Shown here piece after piece: positions 13,701 to 21,061 of a stretch of DNA of 64,000 nt. The stretch comes from Rugalucina vietnamica (Eukaryota; Mollusca; Bivalvia; Lucinida; Lucinidae). The DNA lies in assembly GCA_964017185.1 (NCBI GenBank), contig OZ024869.1, positions 3,990,501 to 4,054,500 on the forward strand, given 5' to 3'. The stretch's first letter is position 1. The number at the start of each line of letters is the position of its first letter. The notes below the pieces were generated by a model, which saw only the letters and a program-made list of their open reading frames with translations, did no database searches and was not told the origin of the DNA. Made by a program: the position numbers and the translations under genes.

Positions 13701-16700
13701 ACAATACTTCACCAGGGTGTGTGCCAGGAGGGAAATCAGTCTGTGGCTCTCACAAGAGATTGGAACTTGGACACACAGTCATCAGACATTTCAGCAGAGG
13801 AGATCAGAGAATCAGGGAGGTCATTCCAGGAGGGAAATCAGTCTGTGGCTCTCACAAGAGATCGGAACTTGGACGCACAGTCATCAGACATTTCAGCAGA
13901 GGAGATCAGAGAATCAGGGAGGACATTCCAGTCCCTGATAGTCTGTGGAAAGAAGCTACTTTTGTACGCTTCTGTAACGAGCAGCTGAGCCAAGCCACAG
14001 CAAACCCAGTCAGGAAAAGCGTGCTAGCCCACAAAGGGTTGTTTACAGCGCTATATACTAAACACTTACTAGATTCAAAAAGTTTCGAGTTTCTGCACCA
14101 ATGTATTCTACCAAGGAAGGTTATCCCGCCACACTTCTTTGCTAGCTAATGGTATCTGAAGTGAAATGCCACTGAGTGTTGAATGCCTATTCTTCGGGAC
14201 AAGGTCATCTGTAGGTATTCTGGCTTTACCCTTTAGACCTTTGTAAAGCAGTATAAGTCTACTATCCATCCTCCTTTTCTTAAGAGATTCCCATTTCAGT
14301 TGACTTCTTACCGATTTATTACGGACGTAGACACCAAGTCATCTGACTTCTTCAGGCGCATTTTGATGTGTGTTCCATGTAAGTCTGGTAGTTTGGCCCC
14401 GCTAATAGCACGGAGCAGTGAATTTGTACGGGTGTCTGCTCCAATGTTTGTTCAATCTGCTCTTGAAAGTGTTCAGGGAGGGTGCCATGACAACGTCCTC
14501 AGGGAGCTGATTCCAGATGTTTACAACGCTGTTGCTGAAGCTGTTTGCCCTAACATTTAGCCTTGATCTTTCCTTAAACAACTTTTCTGGGTGACCCAGT
14601 GTACGGTTATAAGTTGTCACTGAGAAAAGTTTGTTCTTGTCAACTTTGTCAATGCCATTTAATATCTTATAGACTTGTATAATGTCTGCATTCTGTCTTC
14701 TGTATTCTAATGTTGGTAAGCCTAACTTCCTAAGCCTTTCTGGGTATGACAAGTTATTACATGCTCTAACCAACTTAGTTGCACGACGTTGAACATTTTC
14801 AATAGATATTCTGTCTTTCTTATACAATGGGGACCAGATCACTGTAGCATACTCCAAATGCGGGCGCACAAGTGACTTGTATAAAGACATAAACATCTCT
14901 GTATCTAGATATATGAAAGTTCTGAAGATAATGCCTAAATTTCTATTGGCCAAGTTGACTTTTGCCGATATGTGGTCTCTAAAGATTAACTTGCTGACAA
15001 TTATTACACCTAGATCTTTTTCATTTGCAACCTTTTCTATGGCTTGTGGGCCATTATCTGTCTGCATGGTGTAAGTATATCCTGTGTCTTGCGGCCCGAC
15101 ATGTAACTGATGAAATTTTTTAATGTTGAATAACATTTCCCAGTCTATTGACCAAGTACCAGCGTTGTTAACCACAACGCTGTAGGGGTTGCACATCGTT
15201 TAAGCTTGATATTACACTACAGCTTAGCGTCATCAGCGAACAGTTTCAGCGAGTAGCACCTCAATTACATCTGGGAAGTCATTTATAAACACCAGGAATA
15301 GCACCGGACCCAGGACGCTGCCTTGGGGGATGCTAGTAACATCTCTCCAATCTGATTTTGAACCATTTATAGTAACTCTTTGTTGCCTATTGCTTAAAAA
15401 TTCTTTAATCCACTCATAGGTATGACCGTATGACCTCTTATTCCATATGCATATAACTTCTTCAATAAACGTTGGTGGGGAACCTTGTCAAAGGCTTTTT
15501 GGAAGTAGAGGTAAATTACATTGACTCCCATGCCAGTGTCCAAGGCCTGGGTGATATCCTCTATATATTCTAACAGTTGTGTGGTACAAGATTTGCCAGC
15601 TATGAATCCGTGTTGACACTCAGTAAATAAATTGTTGGTAGTCATATGTTGGACAATTTCATCCCTTATTATGCGTTCCATAATCTTACTTATGCATCTT
15701 ACTTATCATATTATAAATCTTTCGATTGATCAGAATTTGGTTCCAAATGATTTGAAAAATGCAAGAGTCGTTCCCTTATTTAAGAAAAACAAAAGGTGTG
15801 AGGTCGGAAACTATAGACCAGTAAGTGTGTTGTCGGTAATATCTAAGATCTTGGAAAGAGCTGTTTATACACAATTAGAAGATTATCTTATCAAGAAAAA
15901 ACTTATGTTCGACTTCCAGTCTGGTTTTCGTAGTAATTTCTCCACGGATTCATGTTTGACTTATTTGACGGACTATATAAAATCACAAACATCAAAGGGT
16001 TTATACACTGGGATGCTCATGTTGGACCTTCAAAAAGCTTTCGATACTGTCGACCATGATATATTGTGCAAAAAGTTAAAAGCTATGGGCATCAAATCTG
16101 TAGATTGGTTTAGGTCTTATTTGTCTCATCGAAATCAGATTGTTCAGGTGAATGACACTGTGTCTGATCCTTCACTTGTAACTTGTGGTGTTCCTCAAGG
16201 TAGTATATTGGGAGGGCCCTCTTCTCTTTCTTTGTTACATTAACGATATGGAACTCAGTATAAGTCCTGACAGTAAACTTTTGTTATATGCTGATGACAG
16301 TGCTATTTTGTATTCTCATAAGGACCCTAAAGTCATATCTGAAAAACTTGGTTTTGAACTTGAGATGTGCAGTAAGTGGTTAATTGATAATAAACTCTCT
16401 TTACATATGGGAAAAACAGAATGTATACTCTTTGGATCAAAGAGAAAACTAAGAAAGGTTAGTGATTTTTCGATTGAATGCAATGGTCATACGATATAGG
16501 CTCAACGCTCAGTGAAATATCTCGGACTTAACTTGGATGATCAATTATCAGGGGAGGCAATTGTGAATAGTATTGTTCAAAAGGTAAATGGTAGGCTTAA
16601 ATTTCTTTACAGGCAATGCAGCTTTTTGGAAGAGAAACTTAGGAAATCAATATGCTCGGCATTTATTCAATGTCACTTGGATTATGCATGCTCATCTTGG

Positions 16701-17341
16701 TACTCCGGTTTGAATAAACAACTCAAGAAAAAACTTCAGATTTGTCAAAACAAAACAGTACGGTTCATAAAAAATCTTGGCCCTCGATCACACATTGGCT
16801 TCTCGGAACTTGATAGTCTGAAAATGTTAAATGTCGATTTCAGGGTTAAACAATTACGATTGAGTCATGTACACAAAATTTACAATGAAACTGGACCGTC
16901 ATACATGTCTGAACATTTTATCAAAACCTCGGAGGTTCATCATCATTTCACTAGGAATAGCATTGAAAATTTTGTATTACCTTCAGTATGTGGTGCAGCA
17001 GCAACAACTTTCTATTATAATGCGATTAAAGATTGGAATTCTCTACCCTTAGATGTCAAACAAAAGCGTAGTTTCAATGGATTCAAAAGTGCTGCAAAGC
17101 AATACCTTAGAACCCAACTGAAACTTATGGAAACAGATCATTTCATATACTATTAATTGGCTTATCAGAACTTGGAATATAAATTTAGGATTCCTTTTTT
17201 TTTTTTTTTTTTTTTTTTTTTTGGTGCGCTTGTTGTCAGGTAGTCTTGGATCTAACCATCAGGACCCCATTGGAAATAAGCCTTTGGGCTTTCATGGGCT
17301 ATCCTGGGTTATTTCAACACGCATACATAACAATATATTTT

Positions 17342-17380
<39 letters not shown>

Positions 17381-18370
17381 CATGTCTCATACACTTGGGC
17401 ACCGTTCTGCTGGCGGCACCAGGCTTGGTCACCTCCAGAGACGGTGGGTGTAGGCGAAGAAGCTTGACGTGACGCTTTGCTACACTCCTTTGGTCCGGGA
17501 GTGTGAGACATGATTATGCTGTGATAAGTATCTAAATTTGCCTCTTTAACTTGTTATTTTTAGCAGCGTATTTTCTCCTAGAACTATTTTTATACAGTGA
17601 CGTCTTTCAAAAATGTATATTTATACTTTTTAAATTAATTTATAAAAAGTGTTTTTCAAAAATGTTTATTTATACATTTTAGATTGATTTATAAATAGGG
17701 TCTTTCTAAATGTCTTTATATATATTTAAGATTAATTTATTCATAACAATTAAATGTGATAGACAATGTGCGTTATACTTTTTATGTTTCTATATATGTA
17801 TGTATGTGTTGATTTTACGGAATTAATATCAATCAATCAATCAATCAATCAATCATTCCATAATCTTACCTAAAGTGCCAGTCATGCTCCATTCCTGAGT
17901 ATTATGGGCAGTGATGAAGTGTAGTAGTACTAGGTATAATACACACTTGTATCGCCTTGCGGTACAAGCCGGCTTTTACAGCGACGCAATAGAGTGTTGG
18001 ATTAGCACGCAAGAGATCCTGGTTCGATCCTTGGCCGGGGCGAAAAGATTATTTGCATCTTTTTCACCTGTTACATTTGGCGCCAAAGTGTGTATTATAC
18101 CTAGCACTACTACAGAAGGACAATGCAATCATCATCATATCCGTTTTATAGTCTGTTGTCCTCTACTGAGGGTTAGACTAATTAATTAATGAATGTATAG
18201 CAAATTTGATTTTCTACCTTAAAGGACCCACGTTTTGCCTTTCCAATGGGAGTTCTCTTTGCTGCTACAACAACAACATCTTCAGGACTGTTCGAAAAAG
18301 TTGGTTTTCTGCTTGCAATTTCATGTCTGGCCAGGCTAATGTGGTTTGAAACAACTTTCAGTCGCTCCAT
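1656..18370 (-). CDS. ACAA1: Peroxisomal 3-ketoacyl-CoA thiolase, 5' part of gene (partial)
   Basis: Thiolase that cleaves 3-ketoacyl-CoA with CoA in peroxisomal beta-oxidation. Readable exons, in coding order, are complement(18218..18370), (12681..12774), (9572..9651), (9023..9065) and (1656..1736). Seen directly: start MERLKVV with an N-terminal PTS2-like nonapeptide RLKVVSNHI; the strand DVVVVAAKRTPIG; the acyl-enzyme cysteine in SSVNRQCGSGLQAF; the glycine-rich segment NIAGGIKNKAYNIGMAGG; and the family block ITSENVAERFGISREQQDRF. All five match ACAA1 in order. Two exons are missing: the one normally encoding a GNVLQPGAGA-like segment (between 9652 and 12680) and the one encoding VESMS and following residues (between 1737 and 9022). 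The catalytic His and second Cys domains would lie beyond the left edge. PTS2 normally ends in Leu, Ala or Phe, but here it ends in Ile. Confidence 0.88.
1750..1961. mobile_element. Hairpin MITE family 1, copy 3, at a thiolase splice acceptor
   Basis: GAGCC start and GGCTC end, flanked by AGTT on both sides (4-bp target-site duplication). Its left end is 13 bp from the 3' splice site of thiolase exon 1656-1736. Confidence 0.87.
2033..2245. mobile_element. MITE with TACTGTAAATCCGG terminal inverted repeats
   Basis: 213 bp bounded by TACTGTAAATCCGG and its exact reverse complement. Each arm carries CGCGAAAATT/CGCGAATTC words, making most of the element a foldback. No open frame of interest. 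Confidence 0.85.
2947..3160. mobile_element. Hairpin MITE family 1, copy 4
   Basis: Same layout as the other copies. The central palindrome carries the CTGTGCA/TGCACAG arm variant. The terminal repeats have decayed. Confidence 0.8.
3256..3450. mobile_element. Hairpin MITE family 1, copy 5 (palindrome partly deleted)
   Basis: Inverted orientation. One palindrome arm is missing (CAGCTATGCAGTTACTGCGC), as expected for deletion at a hairpin during replication. The outer body is still recognisable. Confidence 0.75.
3476..3645. repeat. Short hairpin repeat, copy a
   Basis: Contains an imperfect hairpin at 3550-3616 (GCAAACAGAATAGCCCCAGA folding on TCTGTGGCTATATTGTTTG). The same block with the same flanks recurs at 8287-8462, so it is a dispersed element and not a local structure. 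Confidence 0.75.
4656..4890. mobile_element. Hairpin MITE family 1, copy 6 (best preserved)
   Basis: GAGCCGCC...GGCGGCTCA with ATAT on each flank as a probable 4-bp target-site duplication. The central palindrome has CTTCGCGGT/ACCGCGAAG arms within a larger GATC-containing stem. Confidence 0.9.
5041..5112. repeat. Short tandem duplication (about 40 bp unit)
   Basis: CAGACTGTGACATCATTTCT occurs twice in direct succession. A diverged relative lies near 6180-6200. Intronic; no function is suggested. Confidence 0.7.
5375..5609. mobile_element. Hairpin MITE family 1, copy 7
   Basis: CAGCCGCC start (first base diverged) and GGCTCA end. The central palindrome differs between arms by a single base (CGCGG versus CCGCA). 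Confidence 0.87.
5759..5993. mobile_element. Hairpin MITE family 1, copy 8
   Basis: Flanked by ATTT on both sides (4-bp target-site duplication). 235 bp, the same length as copies 6 and 7, with a perfect CTTCGCGGT/ACCGCGAAG stem. Confidence 0.9.
6236..6889. mobile_element. TIR element with CG-palindrome word array (R1)
   Basis: Termini AGGGCCTAGTTGTTCAAAA and a near reverse complement (TTTTGAACAACTGGCCCT). The inside is built of degenerate words such as TCGTACGA, GTCGCGA and TGTCGTGAGA in both orientations. A related body recurs at 37198-37822, including the CTCACTGGCATACGAATT segment. Confidence 0.75.
6904..8201. mobile_element. Non-autonomous TIR element, 1.3 kb, 6-bp TSD
   Basis: Bounded by GAGGGTCTGG and CCAGACCCTC and flanked by ATGTAT at 6898-6903 and 8202-8207. 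Both subterminal regions consist of runs of degenerate TTAATGAATAATG words. No transposase-like frame lies inside. Intronic in the thiolase gene. Confidence 0.82.
8287..8462. repeat. Short hairpin repeat, copy b
   Basis: Second copy of the block at 3476-3645, with its hairpin at 8361-8427 (AGCCCCAGAT against ATCTGGGGCT). The flanking words are also shared (GAGT.CCAC.TTCATTT before, GGAC.CCAGGCT after). Confidence 0.75.
8510..8605. repeat. Dispersed repeat with GCCTC..GAGGC hairpin, fragment
   Basis: Short inverted repeat whose core is ACCGCCTCATCGAGGCAGCT with flanking AAACATA and TCTATG arms. The same family appears near 9290-9350, 9780-9840, 10405-10470, 21785-21830 and 44390-44460. Confidence 0.6.
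9023..9065 (-). CDS. ACAA1: Thiolase micro-exon (GGIKNKAYNIGMAGG)
   Basis: 43 nt exon that joins the active-site exon in frame (one base plus two) and gives NIA-GGIKNKAYNIGMAGG, matching the ACAA1 segment IAGGI..G.YDIGMA.G. The acceptor is ATTCAG and the donor is a good GTGAGT. It leaves two bases that should be completed by the unlocated VESMS exon. Confidence 0.85.
9181..9370. repeat. Dispersed GTATACCCC / ACATAGATTGTG repeat, copy
   Basis: Contains a foldback of AACCCCACTTTTA with its complement plus a tandem AATTCAAAACATAGATTGTG, followed by the inverted ACAATCTATGTTTTGAGC. Lies in the thiolase intron next to the micro-exon. Confidence 0.65.
9572..9651 (-). CDS. ACAA1: Thiolase active-site exon (NRQC)
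   Basis: 80 nt. The first base completes a codon, 26 codons follow and one base is left over. The translation GIPETVPASSVNRQCGSGLQ then AFMNIA holds the nucleophilic cysteine that carries the acyl group in all thiolases. Splice sites are TTTCAG and GTACAT. The exon starts in a phase needing two bases from its predecessor, but exon 12681-12774 leaves only one, so at least one exon must lie between them. Confidence 0.92.
9680..9905. repeat. Dispersed ACATAGATTGT repeat, second copy
   Basis: Same family as 9181-9370: an ACATAGATTGTATG arm, a GAACCGCCTTG centre and an inverted CAATCTATG arm, ending in the AACCCC....GGGGATAT block. Confidence 0.6.
9921..10162. mobile_element. MITE with 40-bp TIRs and a 44-bp perfect inner palindrome
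   Basis: The left terminus GGCCCGAGGTTATAAAACTT is reverse-complemented at the right end. The match continues through TTTTCATGCTCAGCTCAGCT for about 40 bp. Inside, 10056-10099 is a perfect 44-bp palindrome centred on CAACAATTGTTG. Confidence 0.85.
10365..10545. repeat. Dispersed ACATAGATTAAG repeat, third copy
   Basis: Same family as 9181-9370 and 9680-9905, here with the AGTTTTGC...GTGGGGTAT ending. No gene. Confidence 0.6.
10800..11170. other. Thiolase intron, nothing assigned
   Basis: No exon found. The stretch 11015-11075 (AAAATGCAGAAGTGTGTGGC) has an inverted relative at about 12360-12450, so it is a dispersed repeat and not a thiolase exon. Confidence 0.45.
11301..11400 (+). ncRNA. 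tRNA-like pseudogene within a TIR element
   Basis: TAGCGCAGTGG matches a Pol III A-box and GGTTCGAATCC a B-box. The first and last seven bases (TCGTTAT and TTAACGA) pair at six positions, and a GCGC/GTGC D-stem is possible. The T-stem has one mismatch, and no clean anticodon arm fits the roughly 30 extra bases. Treated as a relic or regulatory tRNA-like module and not a functional tRNA. Confidence 0.55.
11851..11938 (-). ncRNA. Second tRNA-like pseudogene within the same TIR element
   Basis: Minus strand: TAGCTCAAATGGTAGAGG (A-box region) and GAGGGTTCGAATCCCTG (B-box with a four-pair T-stem). The acceptor ends do not pair well. It shares ATAATGTTT in the centre with the plus-strand copy at 11301, so the two arms are probably diverged inverted copies of each other. 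Confidence 0.55.
12681..12774 (-). CDS. ACAA1: Thiolase exon encoding the LLSAAF..LGDICV helix-strand
   Basis: 94 nt: phase 0 at the start, one base left over at the end. It translates as DTHGDDLLSAAFTGVLQSVN followed by IRPDELGDICV, which aligns with the ACAA1 segment of DELL..VL..VN..PE.LGDICVG. The acceptor is a weak TTTAAG, and the donor is GTTGGT (or GTAGTC four bases later). The preceding intron (12775-18217) contains a SINE, three LINE fragments and a TIR element. Confidence 0.88.
13333..13653 (+). mobile_element. tRNA-derived SINE with conserved central module
   Basis: The head is tRNA-like (TATAGCTCAGTGG A-box, GGGTTCGATCCCC B-box). The body contains TCCTTCGGATCGGGACGTTA at 13478-13497, a central motif I associate with families of metazoan SINEs (the exact domain name is uncertain). 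The tail is AACAAACAAAACAAAC. Intronic in the thiolase gene. Confidence 0.78.
13690..14335 (-). pseudogene. LINE 3' fragment (ORF2 C-terminus) with in-frame 102-bp duplication
   Basis: The minus strand reads RSQLKWESLKKRRMDSRLIL and LYKGLKGKARIP, then SYFFPQTIRDWNVLPDSL and ISSAEMSDDC, which is the usual C-terminal part of non-LTR element ORF2 after the reverse transcriptase. A 102-bp unit (13724-13825) is repeated directly at 13826-13927. Because 102 is a multiple of three the frame is kept. No polymerase motif remains. Confidence 0.8.
14402..15689 (-). pseudogene. LINE-A reverse transcriptase, broken, 3' part
   Basis: Minus-strand non-LTR retroelement ORF2. FQKAFDKVPHQRLLKKLYAY and IPQGSVLGPVLFLVFINDF are fingers and palm motifs of the reverse transcriptase. 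LKLFADDAKL is the catalytic FADD box. The C-terminal region ends at 14402. The frame shifts between about 15200 and 15394, so the element is inactive. Its upstream part continues at 17870-17920, beyond an inserted LINE. Confidence 0.88.
15676..15689. repeat. Target-site duplication of LINE-B, left copy
   Basis: TTCCATAATCTTAC, repeated exactly at 17856-17869 on the other side of LINE-B. Removing 15690-17869 restores the LINE-A frame through GKIMERIIRDEI. Confidence 0.88.
15690..17855 (+). pseudogene. LINE-B, 5'-truncated non-LTR retrotransposon inserted in LINE-A
   Basis: Plus-strand reverse transcriptase starting inside the domain: NYRPVSVLSVISKILERAVY, LQKAFDTVDHDIL, GVPQGSILGG, then after a frameshift near 16220 FLCYINDM and the catalytic LLLYADDSAI. 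An in-frame TAG at about 16497 splits it from the thumb and C-terminus (to 17156). A 3' UTR follows with two long T tracts (about 17197-17222 and 17347-17380), and the element ends in AATC/ATCA tandem repeats (17829-17855). It is flanked by a 14-bp target-site duplication. Inactive. Confidence 0.9.
17856..17920 (-). pseudogene. LINE-A, upstream remnant
   Basis: The minus strand reads MTGTLGKIMERIIRD across the restored LINE-B insertion site, the start of a reverse transcriptase palm. It is cut off at 17921 by a TIR element. Confidence 0.8.
17921..18113. mobile_element. MITE with 28-bp TIRs and an internal tRNA-like B-box
   Basis: TIRs are GTAGTAGTACTAGGTATAAT plus ACACACTT at 17921-17948, with the inverse at 18086-18113 (one mismatch). 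Inside, a tRNA-like stretch contains GGTTCGATCC (18021-18030) and a plausible A-box region upstream. This is the second TIR element in the window with a Pol III-like core. Confidence 0.82.
18218..18370 (-). CDS. ACAA1: Thiolase exon 1 (start codon and PTS2 signal)
   Basis: 51 codons, ending in phase 0 at KRGSFK followed by a GTAGAA donor. The ATG at 18370-18368 is chosen because it begins MERLKVV, the position at which animal ACAA1 proteins carry their PTS2 import signal. An in-frame TTG three codons upstream is not a plausible start. The middle of the exon (SLARHEIASRKPTFSNSPED) is the usual poorly conserved presequence before the DVVVV strand. Confidence 0.9.
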
Positions 18371-18955
18371 TTTCACCAAATAAGAAAATTAACAGAATGA
18401 TGACTGAAAGGGTCAAAGTGCGCTAAAATTCATACTGAAAAGTTCAAATAACGTCAAAATTCAGGACGATTTTAAAACCGGATGTTAACATTCATGGATC
18501 TATTGACATGAATAACGTGTTTAGGTGTCATTTCGGTCCACATCAGTTTTAGCACAAGAAGTAGTGGACCCGAGATTTAAAAAAAGGTTTGATTTAAGCA
18601 CTGGACCAAGCATAGACGGCAGCATAGACTCGCATCCACGGCTGCTCAGCTGTTGTTTACAATCTCAATGTGCAATGTGTAGTGACCACAGGGCGTGTAC
18701 TCTGAACCTTTGTGCATACATAGGCTCGCCCACACCCCCCCCCCCCTTTGTGTATACATAGGCTCTGCCCCAGCATTATAGCTCTGTACTCCCAAAATAC
18801 CTGGTCTAATACGCCACCCAAAATAAATACCAAGTATTTTAAGCACACCCCAAATTTTTTAAGTTGATGATGGTGATGATAATGATATCTAGTAATTATG
18901 TTGATGTTGATGATGGTGATAACAATGTAGGCTAATGGAGATGATAATGATGGTG
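18371..18955. promoter_or_regulatory. Upstream region of the thiolase gene (promoter not defined)
   Basis: Region immediately 5' of the thiolase start on the minus strand. No TATA box or other clear element stands out at a fixed distance. A C-run (about 18736-18745), ATG/GAT-rich microsatellite-like sequence (18860-18960) and the duplicated words CATAGGCTC.GCCC are present. Assigned only by position. Confidence 0.35.
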
Positions 18956-18956
18956 A

Positions 18957-19295
18957 TGGGTGTTTGGGTTTCTTTTGAAAGTGTTTAGCTAACCCAGCCC
19001 GGAAAGTTTCCAGGTATGGCCTGCAGGTCAGGTCAGGAGGAATATTATACCATAGTCTGACTGTTCTTGGAAATAATGAATGTAAATGAACATAAACCCT
19101 TGAGTATGTGATAGTATATCTGTTTCGTAGTGGTGGGGTGATGTATGATTGGAGAGGGATTCGAACTTGGCCTGTTTTGATCTTAAAGAACATTATCAGG
19201 GAAGACATTTTTCTTCGATTTCCTAATGTTGGAAATTTTTTTTTTTTCAGCATTGCTGTAACACTACTGGTAAATGCGTAATCATTTAGGATCAC
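18957..19295 (-). pseudogene. LINE 3' fragment, C-terminal domain only
   Basis: Minus strand: FPTLGNRRKMSSLIMFFKIK, PLRNRYTITYSR and SLFPRTVRLWYNIPPDL match the conserved C-terminal tail of mollusc-type LINE ORF2 (basic helix, then FPRTIRLWNNLP). No polymerase motif. A separate insertion from the LINE at 19567-24905. Confidence 0.8.
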
Positions 19296-19566
19296 GGTAC
19301 CTGACTGCCCGGTGTCTTTATTTGCTCCATAATATGAAGATTACAGCAAATCAAATCAAGACATATTAAATGCAAATAGCAATATCTAAGTTACAAATAT
19401 ACAGACAAATATACACAGCTTGCGCAAATATATACGCAAGTGAACCGTCTCTATAGTTCTCAACTGAGATATACAACACATTAAAGTGCTGGTTATGTAG
19501 TTTGTTATCGTCCACTGACTGTTGTAACCAATGCCTATGCCAACATTTGCATTATGAAATAAGCAC

Positions 19567-21056
19567 TTAGCAGTATAAAATCACTGTAATCCGAGTCTGT
19601 TTTAAATAGATTTTCAAAAACTTGGCACCCAAGCATGAGAGTGAGGAGGTCATCATTGAGTAACTGATTAAGTGCGTTGAAGGTAACAACGTCAAAGTTT
19701 GTTTGTAAGGTATGCCAGAAATTGTTAGGTGTACCTGTACGGCATGACTGCACTCAAAAGTGCTGTGTAGCAGGATATCGTTTGTGAAATTTCCACCATT
19801 CGAACAATGTTCCTCAGTTATTTTCTGAGACACGATTTTAGCCATAAACTGACAAACACGTCGTGAGTATGGTCTTTTATATGTAATCTGCCAAAACACT
19901 GATGGCTGCAGTTTATTGTGCACTATACGGAATCTGGAAAAGTCATTTGATTCGTTTAGTCTAATTTTCCACTGATTTTCTTCATTGAACCATATCGCGG
20001 ATTTACATATGTTTTCCACGGTAGCTTATTTGGGTAGTAACCGCTTGATATAAAGTCCGTGAGGTATGTATAAAGTGAATACTTATGTAAGATCCTCACA
20101 ATATCTGGTATTAATCCTCTGTGGATTTTAGAAGAGTTTACATTGATATTGAAATAATCTTATCATAAACAGTAATTTTGCAATGAAAAACTGGGTTAGA
20201 TCTACAGAGTACTCCCAGAAAGTTGAGTTTTTGCATATCTATATATGTTTCGAGTGATGAGACGCCTAACATACCCAGGGCAGTATCAGTTCTAGTCAGT
20301 TTTGGAAAACCTTGTGCGAATTTCACACAGAACCTATGTGCGACTTCTAGCTTCAGCATTGATGCGCGACTTATACTGGACCACATTTCACAGCCAAAGA
20401 GTGCTCGAGGCAGAACTACAGACGTGTACAGTTTCATTGATGATATAGGGTTCATACCACCTGAGTGTACGCCCCAACTTTGTAAGGATAAAAACGTCCC
20501 TCGTAAGGAATGTACGACACTAGCAATGTCACCGGGAGTTTCCATACACTTTGTTTGTATCGAGTCCAAATGTTTATACTGTGATACTTCTTTTATAATG
20601 TTTTCGCCGTACTTCCATGTTCGATTAAGCGCACTATTGTCTTTTGTGCCAGAATAGACAATTACAAAACTTTTTCCGGTATCACCACAACTATGCCGGA
20701 ATCTCCATTTGCAGCTCTGCTATATTTCCAACATACGCAGATCAGTATCCCCACGCCGTTCTTTGTCAATGATAGTAAAAGTAAATCGTCTGCCTGAGTT
20801 GGGACAGTGAACAGTTTACCACCTATTCTGATTCCTGCGCCAGAATTATCTAGCTCAATGTGTAATTCAGAAATACGGAATACATGAAAGGCGAAATCAA
20901 ACTTCCTTGTCTGGTGCCTTGCTGTATCGCTATCCTGTCTGACAAGAGATCATGTGACAATACTCTGCTCTTCAAGCCAGAGAACATATCATATAAAAGA
21001 CGAAAATCGTTTCTGTTCTTGATACCCATATTTTTAAGTTTGTATAGTGTCAGGCA
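19567..21056 (-). pseudogene. LINE-D reverse transcriptase, 3' part, broken
   Basis: Minus strand, downstream of a 3.77-kb insertion: YKLKNMGIKNRNDFRLLYDM, IAIQQGTRQGSLISPFMYSV, the catalytic box QADDLLLLS, then GVHSGGMNPISSMKLYTSVV and LPRALFGCEMWSS (the typical thumb region) and a C-terminal zinc-binding-like region down to 19567. Several frameshifts and stops make it inactive. Confidence 0.88.
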
Positions 21057-21061
21057 TACTC

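Noticed and set aside
13685-14149. Plus-strand 154-codon frame with internal repeats
   Set aside because: Antisense shadow of the LINE ORF2 C-terminus. The repeats are the 102-bp duplication read on the wrong strand.
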